Notes: a model not told the origin generated them from the sequence alone. DNA of 64,000 bases from Streptomyces sp. CB02261 (GCF_001905665.1 NZ_LIVX01000001.1:1054001-1118000), one strand, 5' to 3'; shown: positions 31,939 to 42,278, numbered from the stretch's first letter. Numbers and translations: made by a program.

Positions 31939-31987
31939 GATCTGTGGCCCTTGATCGGGCTTGAGGGTTCGAATCCCTTCCGCCGCA
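31904..31987 (+). tRNA. tRNA-Leu (anticodon UAG)
   Basis: The acceptor arms GCGGCGG (31904-31910) and CCGCCGC (31980-31986) pair fully, with discriminator A at 31987. The anticodon loop CTTAGGA gives TAG, reading CUA. The long variable arm (TGGCCCTTGATCGGGCT) and the T-loop TTCGAAT complete a class II tRNA. CCA is not encoded. CUA codons are rare in Streptomyces. The 5' end overlaps the second HNH gene. Confidence 0.9.
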
Positions 31988-31991
31988 CACG

Positions 31992-32029
31992 AACGGCCTG
32001 CGTATCGAAGGATCGATGCGCAGGCCGTT
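31992..32029 (+). terminator. tRNA terminator hairpin
   Basis: AACGGCCTGCGTATCGA (31992-32008) and TCGATGCGCAGGCCGTT (32013-32029) make a 17-bp stem with one mismatch and an AGGA loop, starting 4 nt after the tRNA. It also lies downstream of the convergent rdgB. Confidence 0.7.
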
Positions 32030-32042
32030 GCCATGCGGGCCC

Positions 32043-32645
32043 TCAGCCCAGCAGCTCCCGCACCACCGGCACCAGTGCCCTGAACGCCTTGCCTCGGTGG
32101 CTGATCGCGTTCTTCTGCGCCGGGGTCAGTTCCGCGCAGGTCACGTCGTGGCCCTCGGGCTGGAGGATCGGGTCGTAGCCGAAGCCGTTCGTGCCCGTGG
32201 GGGTGTGGCGGAGGGTGCCCCGCATCTGGCCTTCGACCACGCGTTCCGTGCCGTCGGGGAGGGCCAGCGCGGCCGCGCAGGCGAAGTGGGCGGCGCGGTG
32301 TTCGTCTCCGATGTCGGAGAGCTGGGCGAGGAGGAGGTCCAGGTTGGCGCGGTCGTCGCCGTGGGTGCCGGACCAGCGGGCGGAGAAGATGCCGGGGGCG
32401 CCGTTCAGGACGTCGACGCAGAGGCCGGAGTCGTCGGCGACGGCCGGCAGGCCGGTGGCCTGGGCCAGGGCGTGGGCCTTGAGGAGGGCGTTCTCGGCGA
32501 AGGTGACGCCGGTTTCCTTGACGTCGGGGATCTCCGGGTACGCGTCCGCGCCGACGAGTTCCAGGTCGAGACCTGCGTCGGCGAGGATCGCGTGGAGTTC
32601 GGTGATCTTGCCCGCGTTGCGGGTGGCGAGGATCAGACGGGTCAT
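32043..32645 (-). CDS. rdgB: RdgB/HAM1 non-canonical purine NTP pyrophosphatase
   Basis: A 200-residue enzyme with LATRNAGKITELHAIL, TGVTFAENALLKA, VADDSGLCVDVLNGAPGIFSARWSG and TGTNGFGYDPI, the ITPase signatures. It hydrolyses dITP/XTP to keep the nucleotide pool clean. It lies near rph as in mycobacteria, with a lipoprotein gene between. Confidence 0.94.
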   Translation of the reverse strand: MTRLILATRNAGKITELHAILADAGLDLELVGADAYPEIPDVKETGVTFAENALLKAHALAQATGLPAVADDSGLCVDVLNGAPGIFSARWSGTHGDDRANLDLLLAQLSDIGDEHRAAHFACAAALALPDGTERVVEGQMRGTLRHTPTGTNGFGYDPILQPEGHDVTCAELTPAQKNAISHRGKAFRALVPVVRELLG

Positions 32646-32653
32646 GGGACCGA

Positions 32654-33034
32654 TTATCCCGGCGTGCAGACCTTCGCCACCTCGCCGGCCGCGTCCGTGA
32701 TCGGCTGGATGTCCGGGGTCGCGTCGCCTTCCTTGACCGCGGTGCGGACGGTCTCGACGCCCTTGGTGAGGTCGTCGACGGCCTTCGCGAGGTCGGCGTT
32801 GTCGGTGGTGTTCTTGAGGTTGCCGAGCTCCGTGGAGATGGAGTTGAGGGATTCCTCGATCTGCGTCGGGTCGTTCGAGGCGTTGGAGACGGCCTGTTCC
32901 AGCTTCTGGACGGACGTGGCTATCGCGTCGGCGGTCTTGACGCAGTCCATGGCGGTGTCGAGCGCCCCACAGCCGCTCAGGACGGTCGTGAGTGCGGCGG
33001 CCGTGGCCACCGCGAGTGCGAGACGGCGCTTCAA
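32654..33034 (-). CDS. Small secreted lipoprotein
   Basis: A 126-residue protein from a TTG start at 33034, chosen because GGGGGAGGA lies 7 nt upstream. The lipobox LSGC ends a signal peptide (LKRRLALAVATAAALTTVLSGC). The mature part is a charged helical segment (LEQAVSNASNDPTQIEESLNSIS) likely to form a short coiled coil. Function is unknown. It sits in tandem between rdgB and rph on the same strand. Confidence 0.75.
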   Translation of the reverse strand: MKRRLALAVATAAALTTVLSGCGALDTAMDCVKTADAIATSVQKLEQAVSNASNDPTQIEESLNSISTELGNLKNTTDNADLAKAVDDLTKGVETVRTAVKEGDATPDIQPITDAAGEVAKVCTPG

Positions 33035-33171
33035 AGCGGGTCCTCCCCCTGTGCATGACGATCGTGCGGGCGCACGGATCGTATCCGTGCGCCCGTGTGT
33101 CCGACAGGACGCATTCCGGGGGTACGGGGTTGCGCCGGGGTGGCGCAACCCCGTGGTGGCCCGGGTGTGCT

Positions 33172-33903
<732 letters not shown>

Positions 33904-33929
33904 GGGTCGAGCGTAGCGGGACATGACGG

Positions 33930-33959
33930 AGGGCCCGTTCCCCTGCCGGAACGGGCCCT
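33930..33959 (-). terminator. Terminator between nagF and rph
   Basis: AGGGCCCGTTCC (33930-33941) pairs with GGAACGGGCCCT (33948-33959), a perfect 12-bp stem with a 6-nt loop. It ends the nagF transcript ahead of rph. Confidence 0.7.
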
Positions 33960-33992
33960 TGTCGAGGTGAGGTGCCGACCTGGGTCAGCTGC

Positions 33993-34226
33993 TCACATCA
34001 TGTCTTCGATGTCGGCGGCGATGGGGTCGGCGTCGGTGCCGATGACGACCTGGATCGCGGTGCCCATCTTCACGACGCCGTGGGCGCCGGCGGCCTTGAG
34101 CGCGGCTTCGTCGACCAGTCCGGGGTCCACGACCTCGGTGCGGAGGCGGGTGATGCAGCCTTCGACCTCTTCGATGTTGTCGATGCCGCCGAGCCCGGCG
34201 ACGATCTTCTCAGCCTTGCTGGCCAT
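33993..34226 (-). CDS. nagF: PTS N-acetylglucosamine EIIB component
   Basis: A 77-residue EIIB domain with the phosphocysteine loop GGIDNIEEVEGCITRLRTEV, followed by GVVKMGTAIQVVIG. It transfers phosphate from HPr/EIIA to GlcNAc taken up by NagE-type EIIC. Its position divergent from the EIIC gene with a DasR site between matches S. coelicolor nagF. The ATG at 34226 has AGGGAGAG upstream. Confidence 0.92.
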   Translation of the reverse strand: MASKAEKIVAGLGGIDNIEEVEGCITRLRTEVVDPGLVDEAALKAAGAHGVVKMGTAIQVVIGTDADPIAADIEDMM

Positions 34227-34399
34227 GTGTCTCTCCCTGTCCGTTCCGTTCGCGGTGGACGCGAATCTCGGCGCACCTGCGGTCCGCTTTGTCACGGTAA
34301 CCCACGGTTGGCCCAACTTCGCGAGCGAGTGCCGCCGTTCTGTCGAAGGATGACGATCACCGGCGGCCTGTCCTCAGTGGGCTCCGGGAGCCTACCGCA

Positions 34400-34415
34400 A
34401 CTGGTCTACACCAGT
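34400..34415. promoter_or_regulatory. DasR operator (dre)
   Basis: ACTGGTCTACACCAGT is a near-perfect palindrome that matches the DasR consensus (ACTGGTCTAGACCACT type). It lies between nagF and the nagE1 start and can repress both. DasR releases it on binding glucosamine-6-phosphate. Confidence 0.9.
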
Positions 34416-34462
34416 CTGCAACGAGACGCGGACCCGGCTTGTTCCGGGCAGGGAGGACGCCG

Positions 34463-35764
34463 ATGAGTACGGACAACGCCGCGGCCGCGCCGAGGAAGAA
34501 GTCCTGGGGCAGCGGCCTCTTCCAGGGTCTGCAGAAGATGGGCCGCAGCCTTCAGCTCCCGATCGCCGTCCTCCCGGCCGCGGGCATCATCAACCGGCTG
34601 GGGCAGGACGACGTCTTCGGCCCTGAGGGGCTCGGCTGGGACAACGTCGCGAAGGTGATGAAGGGCGCCGGTGGCGCGCTGCTCGACGGCAACCTCGGAC
34701 TGCCCCTGCTGTTCTGCATCGGTGTCGCGATCGGTATGGCGAAGAAGGCGGACGGCTCGACGGCCCTGGCCGCCACGGTGGGCTTCCTCGTCTACTACAA
34801 CGTGCTGCGTCAGTTCCCCGAGGACTGTCCGCCCGGAACGGCGGACATCATGGGCGGCTGCCTCGCGCCCGAGCAGGCGTTCAGCGGGTACACGTACCAG
34901 AACCCGGGTGTCTTCGGCGGCATCGTCATCGGTCTGCTCACGGCCTGGTTCTGGCAGCGGTATCACCGGACGAAGCTCGTGGACTGGCTGGGGTTCTTCA
35001 ACGGCCGCCGTCTCGTCCCGATCATCATGACGTTCGTGGCGATCGCGTTCGCCGCGCTCTGCCTGTGGGTCTGGCCGCCGATCGGCGACGCCCTGGAGAG
35101 TTTCAGCGACTGGCTGGTCGGTCTGGGCGCCTGGGGTTCGGGCATCTTCGGCGTCGCGAACCGCGCGCTGCTGGTCATCGGCCTGCACCAGTTCCTGAAC
35201 GTGCCGATCTGGTTCCAGTTCGGTTCGTACGAGAAGCCGGACGGCGCGGTGGTCAACGGCGACATCCCGATGTTCCTGGCGGGCGACCCGGAGGCCGGGC
35301 AGTTCCTGACGGGCTTCTTCCCGATCATGATGTTCGCGCTGCCCGCGGCGGCGCTCGCGATCACCCACTGCGCGAAGCCGCACCGGCGCAAGGAGGTCGG
35401 CGGTCTGATGCTCTCCGTGGCCCTGACCTCGTTCGTCACCGGTATCACCGAGCCGCTGGAGTACTCGTTCCTCTTCATCGCGCCGGCGCTGTACGCGATC
35501 CACGCGGTGCTGACGGGTGTCTCGATGGCGGTGACCTGGGCGCTCGGGGTGAAGGACGGTTTCAGCTTCTCGGCCGGTCTGATCGACTACGTGATCAACT
35601 GGAACCTGGCGACGAAGCCGTGGCTGATCATTCCGATCGGTCTCGGGTTCGCGGTCGTGTACTACGCGATCTTCCGGTTCGCGATCACCAAGTTCGACCT
35701 TCCGACCCCCGGCCGCGAGCCGGAGGAGGTCGAGGAGGAGATGGAGCGGGACAACATCAAGTGA
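34463..35764 (+). CDS. nagE1: PTS N-acetylglucosamine EIIC permease (NagE1-like)
   Basis: A 433-residue membrane permease with the GlcNAc EIIC signature SLQLPIAVLPAAGI, ADGSTALAATVGFLVYYNVL, FFNGRRLVPIIMTF, and GITEPLEYSFLFIAPALYAIHAVLTG. It lacks EIIA and EIIB domains, which are separate (nagF). It imports and phosphorylates GlcNAc. The ATG at 34463 has GGGAGGA upstream. A paralogue (NagE2) follows. Confidence 0.93.
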   Translation: MSTDNAAAAPRKKSWGSGLFQGLQKMGRSLQLPIAVLPAAGIINRLGQDDVFGPEGLGWDNVAKVMKGAGGALLDGNLGLPLLFCIGVAIGMAKKADGSTALAATVGFLVYYNVLRQFPEDCPPGTADIMGGCLAPEQAFSGYTYQNPGVFGGIVIGLLTAWFWQRYHRTKLVDWLGFFNGRRLVPIIMTFVAIAFAALCLWVWPPIGDALESFSDWLVGLGAWGSGIFGVANRALLVIGLHQFLNVPIWFQFGSYEKPDGAVVNGDIPMFLAGDPEAGQFLTGFFPIMMFALPAAALAITHCAKPHRRKEVGGLMLSVALTSFVTGITEPLEYSFLFIAPALYAIHAVLTGVSMAVTWALGVKDGFSFSAGLIDYVINWNLATKPWLIIPIGLGFAVVYYAIFRFAITKFDLPTPGREPEEVEEEMERDNIK

Positions 35765-35804
35765 CCTGACCGCTTCGGGGCTTTCGTCCCGATCGCAGGA
35801 CCCC

Positions 35805-35838
35805 AAGGGCCCCTGGACCTCACCGTCCGGGGGCCCTT
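35805..35838 (+). terminator. nagE1 terminator
   Basis: AAGGGCCCCTGGAC (35805-35818) and GTCCGGGGGCCCTT (35825-35838) form a stem with one bulged pair and a 6-nt loop, 41 nt after the nagE1 stop. Confidence 0.7.
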
Positions 35839-35909
35839 CGTCGTCACTTTCCGGCCATGGCCGAGCACAGAGAATTCGTAGGTTCCTTATCTAAGTCTCA
35901 CGTGCTAAA

Positions 35910-35956
35910 ACTGGTCTACACCACTCAATGGTGTAGACCACGCGGTCCAGACCACC
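35910..35956. promoter_or_regulatory. Cluster of DasR-type sites upstream of nagE2
   Basis: ACTGGTCTACACCACT lies at 35910-35925, ATGGTGTAGACCAC at 35929-35942, and the weaker GGTCCAGACCACC at 35944-35956. Two full and one partial dre sites are packed in 47 bp before nagE2. Such clustering suggests strong DasR repression. Confidence 0.8.
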
Positions 35957-36030
35957 GCGTTCCACGAGACGCCGCCGTCCCCCCGTGACACCTGTCCCCA
36001 GGCGGCGCCTTGCCTTACTGGAGGAAGTTG

Positions 36031-37296
36031 ATGAGTACGGCCACCGCCCAGGCCGCCGCTCCCGCGAAGAAGCGCGGATCCGGCCTGTTCCAGGGCCTGC
36101 AGAAGGTCGGTCGCAGCCTGCAGCTGCCGATCGCCGTGCTGCCGGCCGCGGGTATCTTGCTCCGTCTCGGCCAGCCCGACGTCTTCGGCGCCGAGGGTCT
36201 CGGCTGGGACAAGGTCGCCACCGTCTTCGCCTCCGCCGGCGACGCGGTCTTCGCCAACATGCCGCTGCTGTTCTGCGTCGGCATCGCCATCGGCTTCGCC
36301 AAGAAGGCCGACGGCTCCACCGCCCTCGCCGCCCTCGTCGGCTTCCTCGTCTACTCGAGCGTCCTCAAGGCGTTCCCGGTCACCGAGGCCGTCGTCAACA
36401 CGACCGCGAACAAGGGTGTCGACGTCGCCGCGACGTACAACGACCCCAAGGTCTTCGGCGGCATCATCATGGGCCTGCTCGGCGCCGTCGTCTGGCAGCG
36501 GTACCACCGCACCAAGCTGGTCGACTGGCTCGGCTTCTTCAACGGCCGCCGTCTCGTCCCGATCCTCATGGCCTTCGTCGGCACCGTGATGGGCGTCCTC
36601 TTCGGCCTCCTCTGGGAGCCCGTCGGCAACGTCATCACCGACTTCGGCAACTGGATGACCAGCCTCGGCGCCGTCGGCTCCGGCATCTTCGGCGCCATCA
36701 ACCGCGGACTGCTCCCGGTCGGCATGCACCAGTTCGTGAACACCGTCGCCTGGCAGGAGATCGGCAGCTTCACCGACTCCACCGGCGCCGTCTGGCACGG
36801 CGACCTGCCGCGCTTCTTCCACGGTGACCCGTCCGCCGGCCAGTTCATGTCGGGCTTCTTCCCGATCATGATGTTCGCCCTCCCGGCCGTCGCCCTGGCC
36901 ATCACCCACGCCGCCCGTCCCGAGCGCCGCAAGGTCGTCGGCGGCATGATGTTCTCGCTCGCCCTGACCTCGTTCGTCACGGGCATCACCGAGCCCATCG
37001 AGTTCGCCTTCATGTTCCTGGCGCCGCTCCTGTACGTGATCCACGCGGTGCTCACCGCGGCCTCGATGGTCATCACCTCGGCCCTCGGCGTGCACCACGG
37101 CTTCACCTTCTCGGCCGGTGCACTGGACTACTTCCTGAACTGGACGTACGCCACCAAGCCGTGGCTGATCATCCCGATAGGCCTGGTCTTCGCGGTCGTC
37201 TACTACGCGGTGTTCCGCTTCGCGATCACCAAGTTCGACATCATGACGCCGGGCCGCGAGCCCGACGAGGAGGTCGAGGACCTCACCAAGGCGTGA
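36031..37296 (+). CDS. nagE2: PTS N-acetylglucosamine EIIC permease (NagE2-like)
   Basis: A 421-residue paralogue of NagE1 with the same landmarks (SLQLPIAVLPAAGI, ADGSTALAALVGFLVYSSVL, FFNGRRLVPILMAF, GITEPIEFAFMFLAPLLYVIHAVLTA). In S. coelicolor NagE2 is the main GlcNAc transporter, and NagE1/NagE2 differ in loops. The ATG at 36031 has GGAGG upstream. The DasR cluster lies 75 bp before it. Confidence 0.95.
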   Translation: MSTATAQAAAPAKKRGSGLFQGLQKVGRSLQLPIAVLPAAGILLRLGQPDVFGAEGLGWDKVATVFASAGDAVFANMPLLFCVGIAIGFAKKADGSTALAALVGFLVYSSVLKAFPVTEAVVNTTANKGVDVAATYNDPKVFGGIIMGLLGAVVWQRYHRTKLVDWLGFFNGRRLVPILMAFVGTVMGVLFGLLWEPVGNVITDFGNWMTSLGAVGSGIFGAINRGLLPVGMHQFVNTVAWQEIGSFTDSTGAVWHGDLPRFFHGDPSAGQFMSGFFPIMMFALPAVALAITHAARPERRKVVGGMMFSLALTSFVTGITEPIEFAFMFLAPLLYVIHAVLTAASMVITSALGVHHGFTFSAGALDYFLNWTYATKPWLIIPIGLVFAVVYYAVFRFAITKFDIMTPGREPDEEVEDLTKA

Positions 37297-37312
37297 GCCC
37301 CGCCCCCAGCGC

Positions 37313-37350
37313 GGGAGGGCCCCGGAACCGTACGGTTCCGGGGCCCTCCC
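37313..37350. terminator. Bidirectional terminator between nagE2 and MBL gene
   Basis: A 38-bp perfect palindrome, with arms GGGAGGGCCCCGGAACCG (37313-37330) and CGGTTCCGGGGCCCTCCC (37333-37350). It lies between convergent genes and can end both. Confidence 0.85.
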
Positions 37351-37355
37351 GTCGT

Positions 37356-38108
37356 TCAGACCTCGTACACCGCGCCCGGTCTCGCCAGCTCCGACGGCCC
37401 GTCGAAGACCGCGCGCGCGTCCGCCAGGTTCCGCTCGCCGTCGGTCCACGGCGGGATGTGGGTGAGGACCAGCCGGCCCACCGACGACCGGGCCGCCTCC
37501 GCCCCCGCCTCCCGGCCGTTCAGGTGGAGCGCCGGGATGTCCTCCTTGCCGTGGGTGAAGGAGGCCTCGCAGAGGAAGAGGTCGGTGCCCCGGGCCAGGT
37601 CGTGGAGCGACTCGCAGACACCGGTGTCACCGGAGTACGTGAGCGAACGGCCCCCGTGCTCGATCCGGATGCCGTACGCCTCGACGGGATGGCACACCTT
37701 CTCCGTACGGACGGAGAACGGGCCGATCTCGAAGGCGCCCGACTTTAGGGTGCGGAAGTCGAAGACCTCGCTCATCGAGGTGGGGGACGGCGTGTCCGCG
37801 TACGCCGTGGTCAGGCGCTGCTCGGCGCCCTCCGGGGCGTAGACGGGCAGCGCGTCGCAGCGGCCGCCCTCGTGCCGGTAGTAGCGGGCGACGAAGTACC
37901 CGCACATGTCGATGCAGTGATCCGCGTGCAGATGGCTGAGGAAGATCGCGTCGAGGTCGTACAGACCGATGTGTCGCTGCAGCTCGCCCAGGGCGCCGTT
38001 GCCCATGTCGAGGAGCAGCCGGAAGCCGTCGGCCTCGACGAGGTAGCTCGAACAGGCCGAATCCGCGGACGGGAACGACCCGGAGCAGCCGACGACGGTG
38101 AGCTTCAT
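37356..38108 (-). CDS. MBL-fold hydrolase, Rv1339-like cyclic-nucleotide phosphodiesterase
   Basis: A 250-residue metallo-beta-lactamase-fold protein with the metal site SHLHADHCID, a later H in TEKVCHP, D in SGDTGVCES and H in LVLTHIPPWTD. The length and pattern match M. tuberculosis Rv1339, an atypical class II cAMP phosphodiesterase. In mycobacteria Rv1339 sits near rphA and the cysO/cysM/mec genes, as here. The N-terminus VVGCSGSFPSADSACSSYLVE is characteristic. It is probably cytoplasmic. RNase Z-like proteins are the alternative. Confidence 0.82.
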   Translation of the reverse strand: MKLTVVGCSGSFPSADSACSSYLVEADGFRLLLDMGNGALGELQRHIGLYDLDAIFLSHLHADHCIDMCGYFVARYYRHEGGRCDALPVYAPEGAEQRLTTAYADTPSPTSMSEVFDFRTLKSGAFEIGPFSVRTEKVCHPVEAYGIRIEHGGRSLTYSGDTGVCESLHDLARGTDLFLCEASFTHGKEDIPALHLNGREAGAEAARSSVGRLVLTHIPPWTDGERNLADARAVFDGPSELARPGAVYEV

Positions 38109-38307
38109 GGAGCGGGGACCTCCGTGGACGGATACGGAAAGCGCGCTGAGGAGGGGGCTGTGCGGTCTGTCGAGCGTAAGGCGCGCCCGGGCGTGCCGCT
38201 CCTTCGTGGTGGCCCGTTGTGGGCGAACTCACGGGCTCTGTCACCGGTTCGGATGGATGGCGGGCCGCTGCGGCGGAGTGAGCGGTGCGCCGGTACCGTC
38301 TTGGGGT

Positions 38308-38796
38308 ATGGACACGTCGTGGTGGCCCGCGCTGGTCGCGGTCGTGGTGATCGCGCTGGTCGTGGCGCTCGCCGACGGGTGGAGGCGTTCGCCGCGCCCT
38401 CCGTCGGGGCGGGGTAGGGCTCCGGAGCGGACCCGGCCGCCCGGTCGGCCCACGGGGCCGCGGAAGGCTCCGGCGCGGCCGGGCCGGGTGCCGAGGCCGG
38501 CGGAGATCTGGTGGGCGGACGTGCCGTTCGAGGACGGTCCCGGTTCGAAGGACCGGCCGTGTCTGGTGCTGTCGCTCCGCGGGGACAGCGCGCTCGTCGC
38601 CAAGATCACCAGTAAGTACCACGACGAGCGGCCGGGGGTCATCGCGCTGCCGCCGGGGGCGGTGGGTGACGCGCAGGGCCGGCCGAGCTTCCTGGAGACG
38701 GACGAGCTGCGGGAGGTGCCGGTGGCGGACTTCCGGCGGAGGGCGGGGACGGCGGACCCGGTGGTGTGGGACCAGGTCCGCCATCTGGCGCGCTAG
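38308..38796 (+). CDS. PemK/MazF-like toxin with an N-terminal TM segment
   Basis: A 162-residue protein. Residues 5-22 are a TM helix (WWPALVAVVVIALVVALA), followed by an Arg/Pro-rich linker (25-66). A PemK/MazF-type SH3-like domain begins at RPAEIWWADVPF and continues KDRPCLVLSLRG and VPVADFRRRAGTADPVVWDQVRHL. MazF toxins cleave RNA. There is no antitoxin gene directly next to it, and a membrane anchor is unusual. It is tandem to a GC-rich repeat. The toxic activity is only inferred. Confidence 0.65.
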   Translation: MDTSWWPALVAVVVIALVVALADGWRRSPRPPSGRGRAPERTRPPGRPTGPRKAPARPGRVPRPAEIWWADVPFEDGPGSKDRPCLVLSLRGDSALVAKITSKYHDERPGVIALPPGAVGDAQGRPSFLETDELREVPVADFRRRAGTADPVVWDQVRHLAR

Positions 38797-38900
38797 CGGG
38801 TACGCGGCGCCCGGGGCCGCCCGCACGGGGGCGGGGGCCGGCGGGTACGCGGCGCCCGGGGGCGCCCGCAGCGGGTGCGCGGCGCCCGCGGCGCCCGCGC
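38796..38900. repeat. GC-rich tandem repeats between PemK-like and cysM
   Basis: GCGGGTACGCGGCGCCCGGG starts at 38796 and 38841, with a variant GCGGGTGCGCGGCGCCCG at 38871. The spacing (45 and 30 bp) and the CGCCCG runs suggest repeat expansion. It is noncoding, between convergent genes. Confidence 0.7.
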
Positions 38901-38916
38901 GAGCGGGGGCAGGGGG

Positions 38917-40318
<1,402 letters not shown>

Positions 40319-40404
40319 GACTGTGCTCGGAGTCTCTTCGCTCACGTCGTGGGAAACCATGGGCTCATCGTATCGATTCCCGGTCCGGGTTCCGGAATGT
40401 GATC

Positions 40405-41190
40405 TCACATGATGGATGGTTCGTGCCCGCCTGCCGGACCGTGCAGGTAGACGACGGTCGGGCTGCCGGTCCTGGGATGGGGGATGACCTCGGCGTCCAC
40501 CCCGTAGACGGCGGCGAGGAGGGCGGGGGTGAGGACCTCGGCGGGGGTTCCGCCGGTGACGACGCGGCCGCGTTCCAGGACGTAGAGACGGTCACAGTAC
40601 GCCCCCGCGAGGCTGAGGTCGTGCAGGGCGAGCAGGTTGGTGGTGCCGAGGGTGCGGACGAGGGCGAGGACGTCCAGTTGGTGGCGGATGTCCAGGTGGT
40701 TGGTGGGTTCGTCGAGGACGAGGAGCGCCGGGTCCTGGACGAGGGCGCGGGCGACGAGGGCGCGTTGGCGTTCGCCGCCGGAGAGGGTGGGGTACGGGCG
40801 GTCGGCGAGGTCCGTGAGGCCGACGCGGGCGAGGGCGGCCTCGGCGCGTTCCCGGTCGGCGCCCGTGTCGCCCTCCCAGAACCGTTTGTGCGGGGACCGG
40901 CCGAGGGTGACGAGTTCGCGGACGGTGAGGTCGAACTCCAGGGCGCTGTCCTGGGGGACGGTCGCGACTCGGCGGGCGCGGGCCTTGGGGCCGAGGGTGT
41001 GGAGGTCGTCGCCGTCGAGGGTGGCGTGTCCTGCGGTGGGGGCGAGGGTGCCGTAGACGCAGCGCAGGAGGGTGGTCTTGCCGCTGCCGTTGGGGCCGAT
41101 GAGGCCGACGGTCTCGCCGGGGCGGACGGTGAGGTCGACGTCGTGGAGGCGGTCCTCGTACGAGAGTCCGCGCAGGCGCAGTTCGGTCAC
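40405..41190 (-). CDS. B12/iron-type ABC transporter ATP-binding protein (BtuD/FecE-like)
   Basis: A 261-residue ATPase with Walker A GPNGSGKTT, signature LSGGERQRAL, Walker B LLVLDEPTNHLD and a BtuD-like AYCDRLYVLERGRVVTGGTPAEVL. It pairs with the permease and binding protein directly upstream. The start is a GTG overlapping the permease stop by 4 bp. The cobalamin riboswitch before the binding protein points to B12. Confidence 0.93.
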   Translation of the reverse strand: MTELRLRGLSYEDRLHDVDLTVRPGETVGLIGPNGSGKTTLLRCVYGTLAPTAGHATLDGDDLHTLGPKARARRVATVPQDSALEFDLTVRELVTLGRSPHKRFWEGDTGADRERAEAALARVGLTDLADRPYPTLSGGERQRALVARALVQDPALLVLDEPTNHLDIRHQLDVLALVRTLGTTNLLALHDLSLAGAYCDRLYVLERGRVVTGGTPAEVLTPALLAAVYGVDAEVIPHPRTGSPTVVYLHGPAGGHEPSIM

Positions 41191-42269
41191 AGGGCTGCTC
41201 CTTCGGGGCGCCGGCGCAGCAGCCAGAGGAAGAACGGGCCGCCGGTGAGGGCGGTCAGGACGCCGACGGGGATGTCCTGGGGTGCGGCGACGGTCCGGGC
41301 GGCGAGGTCGGCGAGGACCAGGGCGAGCGCTCCGCCGAGCGCGGCGACCGGGAGGAGCCGGCGGTGCGGGGCGCCGACGGCGAGCCGGGCGGCGTGGGGG
41401 GCCATGAGGCCGACGAAGCCGACGGCTCCGCTGGCCGCGACCATGACGGCGGTGACGAGGGAGGCGAGGACGAAGACGGCGGCGCGGAAGCGTGCGGTGT
41501 CCAGGCCGAGGACGACCGCGCCCTCTTCTCCGGCGAGGAGGAGGTCGAGGGGGCGGGCGAGGGTGAGGAGGGCGCCGGTGCCGAGGGCGAGGACGGCGGC
41601 GGGCAGGGCGAGGGTGTCCCAGCGGGCGCTGCCGAGGCCGCCGAGGGACCAGAACAGGGCTTCCTGGAACTGTTCGGGCCGTCCGGCGACGACCAGGAGG
41701 AGGGTGGCGAGGGCGGAGAGGATGTAGGAGACGGCGACCCCGGCGAGGACGAGCCGGGGGCCGGTCATGGTGCCGCCGCGGCGCGCGAGCCCGTAGACGA
41801 GGACGAGGGCGAGGAGGGCGCCGGCGAAGGCGCCCGCGGGCAGGGCGATGGTGGTGGTGACGCCGCCGAGGAGTCCGGCGCCGCCGCCGGCGACGAGGAC
41901 GAGGACGGCTCCGGCGGATGCGCCGGAGGAGATCCCGAGGAGGAAGGGGTCGGCGAGCCGGTTGCGGACGAGGGCCTGGAGGACGGCGCCGACGACGGCG
42001 AGTCCGGCGCCGACGATCACGCCGAGCAGGACCCGGGGCAGCCGGACGTCGAGGACGATCGTCCGGTACGGGGAGGGGCCGGACCGGCCGGTGAGGGCGT
42101 CGAGCACCTGGCCGGGCGGGACGCGGACGGAGCCGAGGGCGAGCGCGGCGAGGGCGGCGAGGGCCAGGGCGGTGAGGAGTCCGGTGACGACGAGGGCGTA
42201 CCGGACGCGGCGCGCGGGGGCCGGGGCGGCCCGGACGGGGGTCCGGGCCGGGCGGGGTGCGGTCTTCAT
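41187..42269 (-). CDS. BtuC/FecCD-type ABC permease
   Basis: A 360-residue membrane permease of the FecCD family with RLPRVLLGVIVGAGLAVVGAVLQALVRNRLADPFLLGISSGAS and GFVGLMAPHAARL. It would form the channel for cobalamin import. ATG at 42269, 9 bp after the binding-protein stop. Confidence 0.93.
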   Translation of the reverse strand: MKTAPRPARTPVRAAPAPARRVRYALVVTGLLTALALAALAALALGSVRVPPGQVLDALTGRSGPSPYRTIVLDVRLPRVLLGVIVGAGLAVVGAVLQALVRNRLADPFLLGISSGASAGAVLVLVAGGGAGLLGGVTTTIALPAGAFAGALLALVLVYGLARRGGTMTGPRLVLAGVAVSYILSALATLLLVVAGRPEQFQEALFWSLGGLGSARWDTLALPAAVLALGTGALLTLARPLDLLLAGEEGAVVLGLDTARFRAAVFVLASLVTAVMVAASGAVGFVGLMAPHAARLAVGAPHRRLLPVAALGGALALVLADLAARTVAAPQDIPVGVLTALTGGPFFLWLLRRRPEGAAL

Positions 42270-42278
42270 CGGGCCGGG

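Noticed and set aside
31231..31987. Prophage or integrative element at the tRNA-Leu locus
   Set aside because: No integrase, excisionase or duplicated tRNA 3' end is visible; only the HNH pair is present.
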